Assembly (NCBI GenBank): GCA_964523675.1
Contig: CAZFZT010000004.1
Span: forward strand, 1-64,000
Length of the DNA: 64,000 nt
Origin: CAZFZT01 sp964523675
GTDB lineage: Bacteria > Planctomycetota > Phycisphaerae > Phycisphaerales > SM1A02
Reading direction: 5' to 3'
The notes under the pieces were generated by a model that saw only the letters and a list, made by a program, of their open reading frames with translations, had not been told where the DNA came from and did no database searches. Each line of letters begins with the position of its first letter. Position 1 is the first letter of the stretch. Shown here piece after piece: positions 42,707 through 51,763 of the stretch. The position numbers and the translations under genes are program-made.

Positions 42707-43585
42707 TCATTGCACAGCCGCTCCCGCGACAAACTCCGCACGCAGGCGCTTGAGCAACTCCTGCGTCTTGCGCACGCCGATCGGCTCATCGAATTGCTGA
42801 CCTTCATATTCAATACCGACGTAACCGCGGTAGCCGGCCTCCAAAACGATCTTCATCATGCGGCGAAAGTCAGTATGAATCTCATTGCCTTCTTCGTCAA
42901 AGTCGTTGCTCTTTGCGCTCACCGCTTTCGCAAACGGCATCAGTTCTGCCACGCCTTGGTAGCGGTCATACCACGCGGCTGAGTCTTCCTTGCGCTCCCA
43001 ATCCATGCAGAAGTTGCCGAAGTCAGGCAGCGTTCCACACCCACCGGAAACGCGCTCGTTCACTTCGCGAATGACGCCGGCCAGCCACGCACCGTTCGAC
43101 GATAGTCCGCCATGGTTCTCAACAACGATGTTGATGCCATATCGCTTCGCAAACGCCGTCAACCGTGCGAGACCACTGACCGCATGCCGGTGCTGTTCGT
43201 CCTGAGGCAACTGCGGATGGGTGCGCGCGTTGACACGAATCGAATGACAACCAAGTTCCTTCGCCGCCTCAACCCACTTGTAATGATTCTCCACCGCAGC
43301 TTGCCGCTTCGCATCCTCCGGATCGCCAAGATCCCCCTGCCGGTCGATCATGATGAGCAGCGATGTGACGCCAAGATCATCGCAGCGCTTTCGCACCTCA
43401 TTCACCCATCTCGTGTCGTCATCAGCGTAATGCTCTTTATACGCGCGGTTCACATACTCGACCGCGCGAATGCCGAATGTCTCAACGGCATACCGCGGAA
43501 AGTCGAGCGGATGCAGTTGATCCGCGAAGATCATGCGATGAAGTGACCACTGCGCAAGTGAAATCTCAAACGGCATGCGCAACAC
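42707..43585 (-). CDS. sugar phosphate isomerase/epimerase-type TIM barrel
   Basis: 292 residues; an ATG three codons in (MPFEISLAQWSLHRM) is the better start. AP_endonuclease_2-type TIM barrel. GIRAVEYVNRAYKEHYADD, ELGCHSIRVNAR, INIVVENHGGLSSNG, GTLPDFGNFCMD and GYRGYVGIEYEG carry the acidic metal-binding residues of xylose-isomerase-like enzymes. There is no signal peptide. Related planctomycete proteins are numerous and mostly of unknown substrate. It lies 52 bases upstream of the TlpA-like gene and is transcribed in the same direction. Confidence 0.82.
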   Translation of the reverse strand: MLRMPFEISLAQWSLHRMIFADQLHPLDFPRYAVETFGIRAVEYVNRAYKEHYADDDTRWVNEVRKRCDDLGVTSLLIMIDRQGDLGDPEDAKRQAAVENHYKWVEAAKELGCHSIRVNARTHPQLPQDEQHRHAVSGLARLTAFAKRYGINIVVENHGGLSSNGAWLAGVIREVNERVSGGCGTLPDFGNFCMDWERKEDSAAWYDRYQGVAELMPFAKAVSAKSNDFDEEGNEIHTDFRRMMKIVLEAGYRGYVGIEYEGQQFDEPIGVRKTQELLKRLRAEFVAGAAVQ

Positions 43586-43649
43586 GATACCCGTTTGGCC
43601 AAGTCAGTGACGAAGGGCTATGCGCGACCGTTGCACCTATACTGCACTG

Positions 43650-44951
43650 ATGGCAGCACGATCCACAACCAGTGTCGCGGGGGGCGGTGGTCTTGAGGTC
43701 AACGGCTCGGCCAATCCGACGCCGGTGATTCCTGCGTGGCGGACGATCGCTGCTTCGATCGATGCCCGTACGGATCGGCTCGTGAAGTTTCGCCGCCGCA
43801 TCCACGCTCAACCGGAACCATCAGGCGAGGAAGTTGCGACCACCGCTCTTGTTGCGGAGACCCTGCGCGAAGCGGGTCTCAAGCCGCGCATGATGAAGGG
43901 TGATGTCGGCCTTGTCGTCGATCTTGATATAGGCGCAGCGCACGATTCGCTCATCGCCGGCCGGGCTGAACTCGATGCCGTGAACGTCAGCGATGAGAAG
44001 CAGGTTCCCTACGCTTCAACGCGCGAAGGGCTGTGCCACGCCTGCGGCCACGATGCACACACCACCATGCTCCTCGGCGCTGCCCTCACTATTGCGGAGC
44101 ACCGTGATGCCATTGCTGAATCCAAGCCATTACACAACCTTCGCTTCATCTTTCAACCATCGGAAGAGACCGCGACGGGCGCGCGATCGATGATCGAACA
44201 GGGCGCGATTGAAGGCGTCGCAGCGATCATGGCACTTCATGTCGAGCCATTTTTGCCCACAGGAACCATCGGCGTGCGGCGGGGCGCGATGACCGCTGCG
44301 TGCAAGACGTTTCGCATCGGCATTCGCGGCCGCAGCGGCCACAGCGCCCGGCCGCATGAGGCGATTGACCCGATTCCCGCTGCGATCAATCTCGTCTCCA
44401 TGCTGTATCAGCTCGCACCCCGCAGCATCGACAGCCGCAATCCACTTGCGCTGACGGTCGCAGCCATCAATGCCGGTTCATCGTTCAATGCAATTCCTGA
44501 TTCCGCAGTGATTTCCGGCACGCTGCGCACCGCGCGAGTGGAAGACATCGAAGCGGTGCAGGCGCGGATGGATTCAGTGTGCCGCGGCATTGCCGAGTCA
44601 ACCGGCTGCGAAGTCGAACTGAAGTTCCCGGAATACGCTCCGCCCACCGAAAATGATCTGGCGGTGCTTTCAGCGATGGCTGAAGCCGGCCACGATGTAC
44701 TCGGGCCGGAGGCGGTGCAATGGCTTGAAGTGCCGAGCATGGGCGCGGAGGATTTCGCGTTCTACCAGGAACTTATCCCAGGTGCGTTTGCTCGGCTGGG
44801 CGTTGCGAATCCGAAGAAAGAGCCGCGCCACCGCCGGCCGCTGCATTCGAGCCATTTCGACATTGATGAGAACGCGCTGCCGCTGGGCGCAAAGGTCATG
44901 GCCCGCTCACTGCTCGACCTGGCAAGCGGCTACGCGCACCGCCCCGCGTGA
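43650..44951 (+). CDS. M20D-family amidohydrolase (hippurate / N-acyl amino acid hydrolase type)
   Basis: 433 residues from the ATG at 43650; an ATG at 43620 adds ten. Two-zinc M20 peptidase fold. HAQPEPSGEEVATTALV is the family start, AGRAELDAVNVSDEK replaces the usual AxxDALP motif, and HACGHDAHTTMLLGAA holds the metal His/Asp. FQPSEETATGARSMIEQGAIEGV carries the catalytic Glu. The dimerisation domain starts at GRSGHSARPHEAIDPIPAA, and GAEDFAFYQELIPGAFARLG closes the site. The family hydrolyses N-acyl or indole-amino-acid conjugates; the true substrate is unknown. Confidence 0.9.
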   Translation: MAARSTTSVAGGGGLEVNGSANPTPVIPAWRTIAASIDARTDRLVKFRRRIHAQPEPSGEEVATTALVAETLREAGLKPRMMKGDVGLVVDLDIGAAHDSLIAGRAELDAVNVSDEKQVPYASTREGLCHACGHDAHTTMLLGAALTIAEHRDAIAESKPLHNLRFIFQPSEETATGARSMIEQGAIEGVAAIMALHVEPFLPTGTIGVRRGAMTAACKTFRIGIRGRSGHSARPHEAIDPIPAAINLVSMLYQLAPRSIDSRNPLALTVAAINAGSSFNAIPDSAVISGTLRTARVEDIEAVQARMDSVCRGIAESTGCEVELKFPEYAPPTENDLAVLSAMAEAGHDVLGPEAVQWLEVPSMGAEDFAFYQELIPGAFARLGVANPKKEPRHRRPLHSSHFDIDENALPLGAKVMARSLLDLASGYAHRPA

Positions 44952-44994
44952 TGGACCCGTTTGTTGGACTCGCGATGAAGCGGATTGTGTCTGC

Positions 44995-46572
44995 TCATCC
45001 CCAGTTCGCAAGGAGGATGAGCAGATCAGGCACGCCGACCGTTCCATTCTCGTCAAGATCAGCAGGACATGCGCCTTCTGCGGGGCACTGCCCCCATGCA
45101 GCAAGCAAGAGGAGCAGGTCCGGCACGCCGACACTGCCATTGCCATCCAGATCACCGGGCACACCTTCAGGCGGCCCCAGCGCGCCGTCGGCACTGATGT
45201 TCTGCGCGAACAGGTCATTGAGCCCGTTGCGCGAGTCTTCCCAGACAAGAAATGCGTCACCGCCGGAACTTTGAATCGCCGTCAGTCGTGACTTCTGCGA
45301 TGAGGCAGTGGCGATATTCACAAGCTCGTCATCCCAGATAAACGCGCCGTCGTCATCAAGCCGCGCCCCGCGCACGCGCTGCGCCGAAGGTGACAACCGC
45401 TCGACAAAGAAGACCTGCGCACCGTCACCGCTTTCGATCGCTACCACCTGCGTGGATTCATTCGAGGTTGTCAAGATCGGCAGTCCGTTGTTGGTCCACT
45501 GTCTCGCGCCGCTTGCATCGAACTTCTGGCCGTAGATCCCAATCGAGTTCTGGAACGAATCGAGTTCGCGCCAGAAGACGAACGTCTCCCCATTCGAGTG
45601 GTTGAAGGCAGCGCCGGGTTCGACCCGAAGTTGTGAAGCGTTCGTCGACACGACCGCTCCACCTGCTGGGAACTGCGACTGGCCGGTTGCATTCAGCCGT
45701 TGGGCTCGAACTTGAAGCGGATCGAGTTGGTACCAAGCGATGACCATGCCGCCTGCGCCGTCGGCTTCGCCGCGCGGGAAGTTGCCGACCTGTATGCTCG
45801 GGCCCGTGTGGATCGGCGTCGGGTTCGTCCAAAGCGTATTGCCGCCTGCATCGAGTTTCTGCGCGTAGATGTGCCGCGGCGTAATGAACGATCCGAACGT
45901 CGTCATCACCACGATCATCTCGCCGCTCTCTCCAAGTCCATCGGACGCAATGAGATCGGAGACGGTGAAGGAGCCGACCGGAGCGTCTCCGATTGTTTGA
46001 GTCCAGAGTTCATTGCCTTCCTGATCGAGTTTCACGATGTAGGCAGCGGAGCCGTTGAACCAACCTACTGCGATGTTGCCGTCGCTCGTAACGGTCGCGC
46101 GAATGGCGCCGACGAAGCTCCCGGTCATCGTCGGCTGGACGCCGAGCGGTCCCCAAACCTGCGTCCCATCCGGTGAGACGCGCGATGCGGTGACGACAAT
46201 GCCGCCGAAGCGGTCGTCACGAAAGGCGACGATGGCATGGTCGTCAGCATCGACAGCAAGGTCATAGTCCTGAGTGGAACCGAATGACCGATCGGCGATC
46301 AGAACGCCATCACGCTGCCAGAGCGCTTCGCCTGCAGCGTTGATGCGCTGGAGATAGACGTCGTAACCGCCCGCGCGATTGTCGAACCAACTGATGTACG
46401 CGCCTCCGTCGGAGGTCGGCACGATCTTCGGCTGCACCTGTTCGCCACCTGCGGTGACGATCGGGGTGTTAGTCACTGGATCGGCGGTCCACTGTGCGAG
46501 AGCAGGCGAGACCAACGCAGCGACAATCAGCGAAGGGGTGAGAGAGACGGCGAAACAGCGACCGCTGAACAT
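44995..46572 (-). CDS. secreted protein with tandem dockerin-like C-terminus
   Basis: 525 residues from the ATG at 46572, which has a good ribosome-binding site (AAGGAG) 6 bases before it. The signal peptide is CFAVSLTPSLIVAALVSPALAQ. The body consists of repeated beta-blades (for example VTNTPIVTAGGEQVQPKIVPTSDGGAYISWFDNRAGGYDVYLQRINAAGEALW), a propeller of roughly six units with no enzymatic motif. The C-terminal 57 residues hold two EF-hand-like loops, DLDGNGSVGVPDLLLLLAAWG and DLDENGTVGVPDLLILLANWG, each with Asp/Asn calcium ligands. The tail probably anchors or oligomerises the protein at the cell surface. It is convergent with the M20 gene. Confidence 0.88.
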   Translation of the reverse strand: MFSGRCFAVSLTPSLIVAALVSPALAQWTADPVTNTPIVTAGGEQVQPKIVPTSDGGAYISWFDNRAGGYDVYLQRINAAGEALWQRDGVLIADRSFGSTQDYDLAVDADDHAIVAFRDDRFGGIVVTASRVSPDGTQVWGPLGVQPTMTGSFVGAIRATVTSDGNIAVGWFNGSAAYIVKLDQEGNELWTQTIGDAPVGSFTVSDLIASDGLGESGEMIVVMTTFGSFITPRHIYAQKLDAGGNTLWTNPTPIHTGPSIQVGNFPRGEADGAGGMVIAWYQLDPLQVRAQRLNATGQSQFPAGGAVVSTNASQLRVEPGAAFNHSNGETFVFWRELDSFQNSIGIYGQKFDASGARQWTNNGLPILTTSNESTQVVAIESGDGAQVFFVERLSPSAQRVRGARLDDDGAFIWDDELVNIATASSQKSRLTAIQSSGGDAFLVWEDSRNGLNDLFAQNISADGALGPPEGVPGDLDGNGSVGVPDLLLLLAAWGQCPAEGACPADLDENGTVGVPDLLILLANWG

Positions 46573-46618
46573 GATTTCTCCTTGCTTCAACAAATGAACC
46601 TGGCGACGAGGAAAGATC

Positions 46619-46646
46619 ATTGTGGCAGGTCGGACCCCGATTGCAA
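46619..46646 (-). promoter_or_regulatory. promoter candidate for the dockerin-type protein
   Basis: TTGCAA (46641-46646) and CACAAT (46619-46624) on the minus strand, 16 bases apart. The predicted start near 46612 leaves a 40-base leader before the ATG at 46572. The hexamers resemble those at 60029-60056. Confidence 0.4.
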
Positions 46647-47123
46647 ACCTATTTCACAAGATGCAGCCACTTCGTACTGCGTCGATACGACCATGTCTCC
46701 CGGAACAGGCGCGCATCCCCCCCCAATACGTGCGCGGAGCGACGCCTGTTGATCGCACTGACCGAGGCCGCCAGCGCGCGGAAATCGCGCCCGCAAGTTC
46801 AATGCGATTCTCACACGTCGGGATGTCGGGCCTGGCCGGAATGAAGCGGGCGACAGAGTCGCCAAAGAAGTGCAGGTGGTTATAAATACCGCGACCGGAC
46901 CATTGCAGAGTATGGTCCGAAAATCATCGACGTGCAAATCGAAACTTCAGAAAATTCGACCGGACGGCTGCGGCCAGATTGCTCACGACACTGCGCCGAT
47001 CAATCTATCTGGACGGATGGCAGCTGCGACCGCTCGTGCTGAGCATCCTCTTCAATTGACGTTCCGCCGCCGACTCCGCTACTATCGCCGATTCCCTCGG
47101 AATCCCTTGCCCCCTATTCTCCC
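46647..47123. other. intergenic region of about 480 bases
   Basis: Divergent promoter region between the dockerin-type protein and the phosphoesterase. Open frames exist on both strands but lack coding character. There is an AT-rich patch at about 46875-46890 (GGTTATAAATACC). I see no tRNA or recognisable RNA. Confidence 0.45.
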
Positions 47124-47897
47124 GTGCGCACCGCAATCATCAGCGACATTCATGCGAACCTCGAAGCACTCCAGACGGTGCTGGCGCAGATCGAGACGCA
47201 GAACGTCGACCGCATCATCTGTCTCGGCGATGTCCTCGGCTACGGGCCGAATCCTGTCGAATGTGTTGACCTTATTGCAGAGAAGTGTGAATGGTCGCTG
47301 ATGGGCAATCACGACTTCGGCGTGCTGTACGAGCCGACGAACTTCAACCTTGCTGCCGAGCAGGCCGCCTACTGGACGCGAGCCCAGTTCGAGAAGGAGC
47401 CCGACAAAGAGAAGGCGGCGACACGGTGGGAGTTTCTCGGCCGGCTGCGCGTGCGCGTAATGTTCGGCGAGTTCCTCTGCGTACACGGCTCGCCTCGCCG
47501 CCCCATCAACGAATACCTTTTTCCTGAAGATGCCATCAACTCGCCAGTGAAGATGCAGCAGATCTTCGAGCGCATCGAGAAATACTGTCTGGTCGGCCAC
47601 ACGCACGTGCCGGGCGTTTTCACCAATGAGCCGGATTTTTACCCGCCACGCGACGTTGAGGGCGTCTACACCTTCAGCAGCAACGGTGCGGCTGAAGGCG
47701 GCGAGAAGCTCATCGTGAATCCCGGCTCCGTCGGTCAGCCGCGCGACCTCGATCCCCGCGCCAGTTACGCCATCCTCGACGAGAACAAAGTCGAGTTCTA
47801 CCGCATCGAGTATGACATCGAATCGGTCGTTCAGAAGATTCGCGCAATTCCGGAGCTGAGTGACTGGCTTGGTGAGCGCCTGCGCGAAGGGCGTTGA
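47124..47897 (+). CDS. metallophosphoesterase, diadenosine tetraphosphatase / YfcE-like
   Basis: 257 residues from a GTG start (RTAIISDIHANLEAL). All calcineurin-type metal motifs are present: DIH (8-10), GDVLGYGPNP, GNHD, and GHTHVPGVF. The C-terminus ends in the NPGSVGQPRDLDPRASYAIL block of small phosphodiesterases. It has no signal peptide and should be cytosolic. The substrate could be a nucleotide or a phosphodiester. It lies 5 bases before the next open frame. Confidence 0.9.
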   Translation: MRTAIISDIHANLEALQTVLAQIETQNVDRIICLGDVLGYGPNPVECVDLIAEKCEWSLMGNHDFGVLYEPTNFNLAAEQAAYWTRAQFEKEPDKEKAATRWEFLGRLRVRVMFGEFLCVHGSPRRPINEYLFPEDAINSPVKMQQIFERIEKYCLVGHTHVPGVFTNEPDFYPPRDVEGVYTFSSNGAAEGGEKLIVNPGSVGQPRDLDPRASYAILDENKVEFYRIEYDIESVVQKIRAIPELSDWLGERLREGR

Positions 47898-47902
47898 GAT
47901 GA

Positions 47903-49204
47903 GTGGGAGCGATGCGTCGCAGCGGGCGGCATTCGCGACACAGTCTCCGGCGAATGCAATACTACGGTGATGACGTGAAACGAGAGACGTCAAGACAGCG
48001 CCGCACGGCTTCGCCCGTTGCCTGCATGAGCTGCGAGTCGGCCCGGCGGATGTTCCTCGGCGCGCAGGGCCTGCTCGATGATCCGCAGCGCAGCGCAAAC
48101 CGCGCGTCAGTCGCACGGCTCATCAAGTCGCTCGGCTTCGTGCAGATCGACTCAATCAACTACGTGGAACGCGCGCACCATCTCACGCTCGGCGCTCGGC
48201 TGGATGCGTATCAGCCATCGATGCTCCATCAACTCATAGAGAAGGACCGAGCGCTGTTCGAGCACTGGACCCACGACGCTTCTGCCATCCCCTGTGAATG
48301 GTTAAGCCACTGGCATCACCGCTTTGACCGCTTCCTCGAGCGCGCGGAGCGCAGCACATGGTGGAAAGCGCGCTTGGGGAGCGACCCGTTCAAGGTGATG
48401 CGGCACGTTCGAGAACGCATCGAAAAGGAAGGGCCGCTGCGCTCGCGCGATTTTCTCGATGAGAACAGCAGGCCATCTCAGCCGTGGTGGGGATGGCGGC
48501 CGCAGAAGGTCGCGCTCGAGGTTCTCTGGCGCATCGGTGAACTGGCGATCACCCGTCGCGAGAACTTCGAGAAGGTGTACGACTTGACGCATCGCGTCCT
48601 TCCTGAGCTGCATGGTGTCGAGAAGTCGTCGGATGAAGCGCATGTCGAATGGGCATGCTCAACCGCGCTTGATCGTTTGGGCGCCGCGACGCCAACTGAA
48701 CTGGCAGCTTTCTGGAACGCAATCTCAGCGGCGGAGTGCCGTGCATGGTGCACTCGCGCAGCTCAAGAGGGTCGAATTGTTCCGGTCGACATTGATGCAG
48801 CAGATGGCAGCAGACCCACACGCGCCTACGCGCCGCATGATTGGCGCGAGCGGATTGCCGCTTTGCCTCAAGCACCCGACCGCGCTCGGCTGCTGTGTCC
48901 TTTCGATCCCGTCATCCGCGATCGCAAGCGCTTACTGCGCCTTTTCGACTTCGATTATCGCTTTGAGGCATTTGTCCCTGCACCCAAGCGCGTGCACGGC
49001 TACTACGTCATGCCGATTCTCGAAGGCGAACGCCTGATCGGGCGGATCGATCCCAAGTTCGACCGCATGGTGAGCACCCTCCATGTGCGGGCGATCTGGT
49101 GGCAGCCCGGGATTCGGGCCACCCGCAAGCGCAGTGCTGCGTTGGAGGAGGCGGTGAATCAGCTTGCACTCCTTATTGGAGCCGATCACTTCGAATTCGC
49201 TTAA
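47903..49204 (+). CDS. YcaQ/AlkX-type DNA cross-link glycosylase (HTH_42 family)
   Basis: Up to 433 residues; internal starts at residues 18 or 42 are possible. Winged-helix glycosylase family. VQIDSINYVERAHHLTLGARLDAYQPSMLHQLI contains the QxD motif (QID) of the YcaQ/AlkX branch, which excises nitrogen-mustard-type lesions and cross-links. HWTHDASAIP and KVALEVLWRIGELAITRRENFEKVYDLTHRVLPE are the HTH-type blocks. RLLCPFDPVIRDRKRLLRLFDFDYRFEAFVPAPKRVHGYYVMPIL is the conserved C-terminal block. The sequence is complete. It probably repairs alkylation damage. Confidence 0.88.
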   Translation: MGAMRRSGRHSRHSLRRMQYYGDDVKRETSRQRRTASPVACMSCESARRMFLGAQGLLDDPQRSANRASVARLIKSLGFVQIDSINYVERAHHLTLGARLDAYQPSMLHQLIEKDRALFEHWTHDASAIPCEWLSHWHHRFDRFLERAERSTWWKARLGSDPFKVMRHVRERIEKEGPLRSRDFLDENSRPSQPWWGWRPQKVALEVLWRIGELAITRRENFEKVYDLTHRVLPELHGVEKSSDEAHVEWACSTALDRLGAATPTELAAFWNAISAAECRAWCTRAAQEGRIVPVDIDAADGSRPTRAYAPHDWRERIAALPQAPDRARLLCPFDPVIRDRKRLLRLFDFDYRFEAFVPAPKRVHGYYVMPILEGERLIGRIDPKFDRMVSTLHVRAIWWQPGIRATRKRSAALEEAVNQLALLIGADHFEFA

Positions 49205-49292
49205 TGAATGCAGGTGAAGCCGCGCGGTTCGCATGGAGCTGGACAACTGCGTTTGACAATTTGAATGCGCTCCGCGAAAGTTAGTGTTCAAT

Positions 49293-50087
49293 ATGTCTGC
49301 GCCCCAGACCATTGCAGCCGCCATGGTGGCTTGGACCGTGATCGTGCTGGCGATCCGATGGATCGTTCTGCCGCTTCTCTCTCGCGGTCCCGGAGGCGAT
49401 CCCGTGCAATGCCTGCTCTGGATTGGTTGCCGGTTGTATGCAGCCGTTGTTCACCGCGCTCAATATGTCGGCCATGAGAAGTTACGACGTTCGATCGACC
49501 CTGGTCCGCTCATCGTGGTCTCCAACCACACATCCTCGGTCGATCCGCTGCTCATCCAAACCGGCTGCTGGTTTCGCATTCGCTGGCTGATGGCGGCCGA
49601 GATGATGATCCCGGAACTGGATTGGGTGTGGCGGCAACAGCGGATCATTCCAGTGAGCAGAACCGGCGGCGACTCCAGGCCGGTGCGCGAATCCATTCGG
49701 CATGTCAAAGGCGGCGGCGTCATCGGCATCTTCCCAGAAGGCCGCATTGTCGTACATGGCGAGATTCGGCCATTCCTCAGCGGGGTCGGCGCGATGGTGC
49801 TCCACACCGGAGCACCAGTGCTACTCGTGTGGATCAGTGGCACCCCGCAGGTCGGAGACCTGCGCAAAGCGTTTGCCACCCCGAGCCACGCACGTGTTGA
49901 GTTCGTTGATCTGATGCGGTTTGACGGCATTCGTGATGCTGACGCGATCACTCAGGCCATTCGTCAACGGCTATCCGAAGCGAGCGGCTGGCCGCTCAAC
50001 GACGAAGCGGAGCCGCTCGAGCATGCGGAACGTAGACGTCAAAGCGCGCAAGTTTCCCCTCATGTGATGCAACCGGATGAGGTGTGA
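49293..50087 (+). CDS. plsC: 1-acyl-sn-glycerol-3-phosphate acyltransferase
   Basis: 264 residues from the ATG at 49293 (a GTG at 49284 is in frame). The N-terminal membrane helix is TIAAAMVAWTVIVLAIRWIVLPLL. The PlsC motifs are SNHTSSVDPLLI with the HxxxxD catalytic pair, VIGIFPEGRIV, and the hydrophobic GAMVLHTGAPVLLVWI stretch. It makes phosphatidic acid at the membrane. Its last 92 bases overlap the end of the convergent rsmJ gene. Confidence 0.88.
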   Translation: MSAPQTIAAAMVAWTVIVLAIRWIVLPLLSRGPGGDPVQCLLWIGCRLYAAVVHRAQYVGHEKLRRSIDPGPLIVVSNHTSSVDPLLIQTGCWFRIRWLMAAEMMIPELDWVWRQQRIIPVSRTGGDSRPVRESIRHVKGGGVIGIFPEGRIVVHGEIRPFLSGVGAMVLHTGAPVLLVWISGTPQVGDLRKAFATPSHARVEFVDLMRFDGIRDADAITQAIRQRLSEASGWPLNDEAEPLEHAERRRQSAQVSPHVMQPDEV

Positions 50088-50796
50088 GTGGCGGCGCATA
50101 GGTGGGACGCTTCACGACCACGCGATGGATCGCTTGTCGCATGGCCAGCTCGAAGAGTTCCGTTGAGTCAATATCAGGGCCGAGCAGGGCTTGAAGGATC
50201 TGCATGCGCTTCTTCGGCAGGGCCGCCTCTTTCCGCTTGGGCGGATACATCGGATCGAGATAGACCACATCGGGGCGCGGCAACGTGGTCAGCGCTTCTC
50301 GTGCGTCGCCGACGACAAGGCGCACGCGATCAAGCATCGCATGTGAGAGGGTTTGATCCGTGCGCGCCGCACGTAGACCGTCGTTCAGGAGCGCGGCGAC
50401 GATGGGCGAGCGTTCAATGGCCGTCACCTCGAAGCCCAAAGATGCCAAGCGAAAGGAATCCTTCCCCAAGCCGGCGGTGGCGTCGATGATTGTGCGGCTG
50501 CCGCGCCCCATGGCCCGCGCGATCGGTTCGCTGCGCGAGGCGCTCCGACGATCGATTGCTGAGAAATCCGCGCTCACGCCTTGCCCGACCTTCATCCTCC
50601 GATCGCACAGCTCAATCCGCTCGTCACTCACAATCAGCCGGAACTCACTGTCGACTTCGCCGTCGGCAGCCAGAGCTGCGTTGAGCTGCGCGGCAAGCTC
50701 GCGGGCCAATGACTGGCGCCCAGGAAGTCTCGCCATATCGATGACAACAAGACTGCCGTGAGCATCGATTGGAGAACCTGTCGCTGCGGTGGCCAC
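49996..50796 (-). CDS. rsmJ: 16S rRNA (guanine-N2) methyltransferase RsmJ
   Basis: 266 residues. IIDATAGLGKDSFRLASLGFEVTAIERSPIVAALLNDGL is the SAM-binding block. VYLDPMYPPKRKEAALPKKRMQILQALLGPDID with the DPMYPP motif is characteristic of RsmJ, which methylates G1516 of 16S rRNA in E. coli. RVVVKRPTYAPPL follows. A small extra N-terminal stretch precedes the core. Tail-to-tail overlap with plsC is 92 bases. Confidence 0.9.
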   Translation of the reverse strand: MATAATGSPIDAHGSLVVIDMARLPGRQSLARELAAQLNAALAADGEVDSEFRLIVSDERIELCDRRMKVGQGVSADFSAIDRRSASRSEPIARAMGRGSRTIIDATAGLGKDSFRLASLGFEVTAIERSPIVAALLNDGLRAARTDQTLSHAMLDRVRLVVGDAREALTTLPRPDVVYLDPMYPPKRKEAALPKKRMQILQALLGPDIDSTELFELAMRQAIHRVVVKRPTYAPPLTPHPVASHEGKLARFDVYVPHARAAPLRR

Positions 50797-50811
50797 GTCG
50801 CGGCTCCTTCC

Positions 50812-51693
50812 TCAATGTTGCTCGCCCGGCATCTTCGGCTCAAGCTGCTCCGGGTGCGCAGTCATCGATCGCTTGCGTTCGCTTTGCATGAGGCGATTCA
50901 TAATGACCTCGGCGGTCCACGGGAACATCGTCATCACTCCTGCCATCAGGCGCACGATGTGACTTGTCCAGACTTCCGGCCTCGGCCTGCCCAGGCATCT
51001 GACAACCGCACGCGCCACACGCTCCGGCGACTGGGTGAAAAAGCGCGGGGCGTGCTCGGGCGTCCGCTTGGCCGGCACCACCTTCCCGCTTCGCGCAGCC
51101 GAGGCCTGAAAGAACTCTGTCGCGGTCGTAACGGGCAACACGCTCGACACCGCAATGCCATGCCGCGCCAATTCGGCGCGCAGTGCCCAACACACTGAAT
51201 GCTGCGCTGCCTTGGAAGCGGCGTAATGGCCGTGCAGGGGAATCGAAAACCGCGCCAGGCAACTCGCGCACATCAGCAGATGTCCCGGCACACGTGCGGC
51301 CATCAGGCGGTTTGCCGCCAACTGAAGCAGCTCGACCGCGCAGAAGAAATTCACTTCGAACATGCTGCGCAGTTCCGACATCGGAAACTCCGCCATCGCC
51401 TTCTCCGCGCCATGCCCAGCATTGGCGAAAACTGCATAGAACCCGCCAAACTCCGCTTCGGCCGTGTCCAACAGCCGGGCCGACATTCCTGGATCAGTGA
51501 TGCAACCAGGAACAATCACCGCACGCCGGCCGTGTGAGCGCACCCGCTGAGCAACCTGCTCCAACCGATCTGAACGACGGGCGGTAAGCACCACGTGCAT
51601 ACCTGCTTTCGCGCATTCGATCGCTGTCGCTGCCCCGATGCCTGAACTCGCCCCCGTGATGATGATGACGCGGGACGTCAGATCGACCGTCAT
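50812..51693 (-). CDS. short-chain dehydrogenase/reductase
   Basis: 293-residue classical SDR: IITGASSGIGAATAIECAKAG cofactor site, FANAGHG (NAG motif), LLMCASCLARFSIPLHGHYAASKAAQHSV with the Ser, YxxxK Tyr and Lys. The C-terminal 60 residues extend beyond the catalytic core, with a hydrophobic patch (HIVRLMAGVMTMFPWTAEVIMNRLM) suggesting membrane association. Its substrate is unknown. It lies 15 bases before rsmJ in the same direction. Confidence 0.88.
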   Translation of the reverse strand: MTVDLTSRVIIITGASSGIGAATAIECAKAGMHVVLTARRSDRLEQVAQRVRSHGRRAVIVPGCITDPGMSARLLDTAEAEFGGFYAVFANAGHGAEKAMAEFPMSELRSMFEVNFFCAVELLQLAANRLMAARVPGHLLMCASCLARFSIPLHGHYAASKAAQHSVCWALRAELARHGIAVSSVLPVTTATEFFQASAARSGKVVPAKRTPEHAPRFFTQSPERVARAVVRCLGRPRPEVWTSHIVRLMAGVMTMFPWTAEVIMNRLMQSERKRSMTAHPEQLEPKMPGEQH

Positions 51694-51763
51694 GGGGAAA
51701 CTATAACGAGCGAACTCAATTGAGGGTCTTGACCCCTCGGGAAGCCGGTTACAGGCGACGAGA

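Noticed and set aside
46617..46937. 106-codon minus-strand frame in the intergenic region
   Set aside because: Low-complexity Arg/Gly/Ser composition, no conserved pattern, and it overlaps the promoter candidate.
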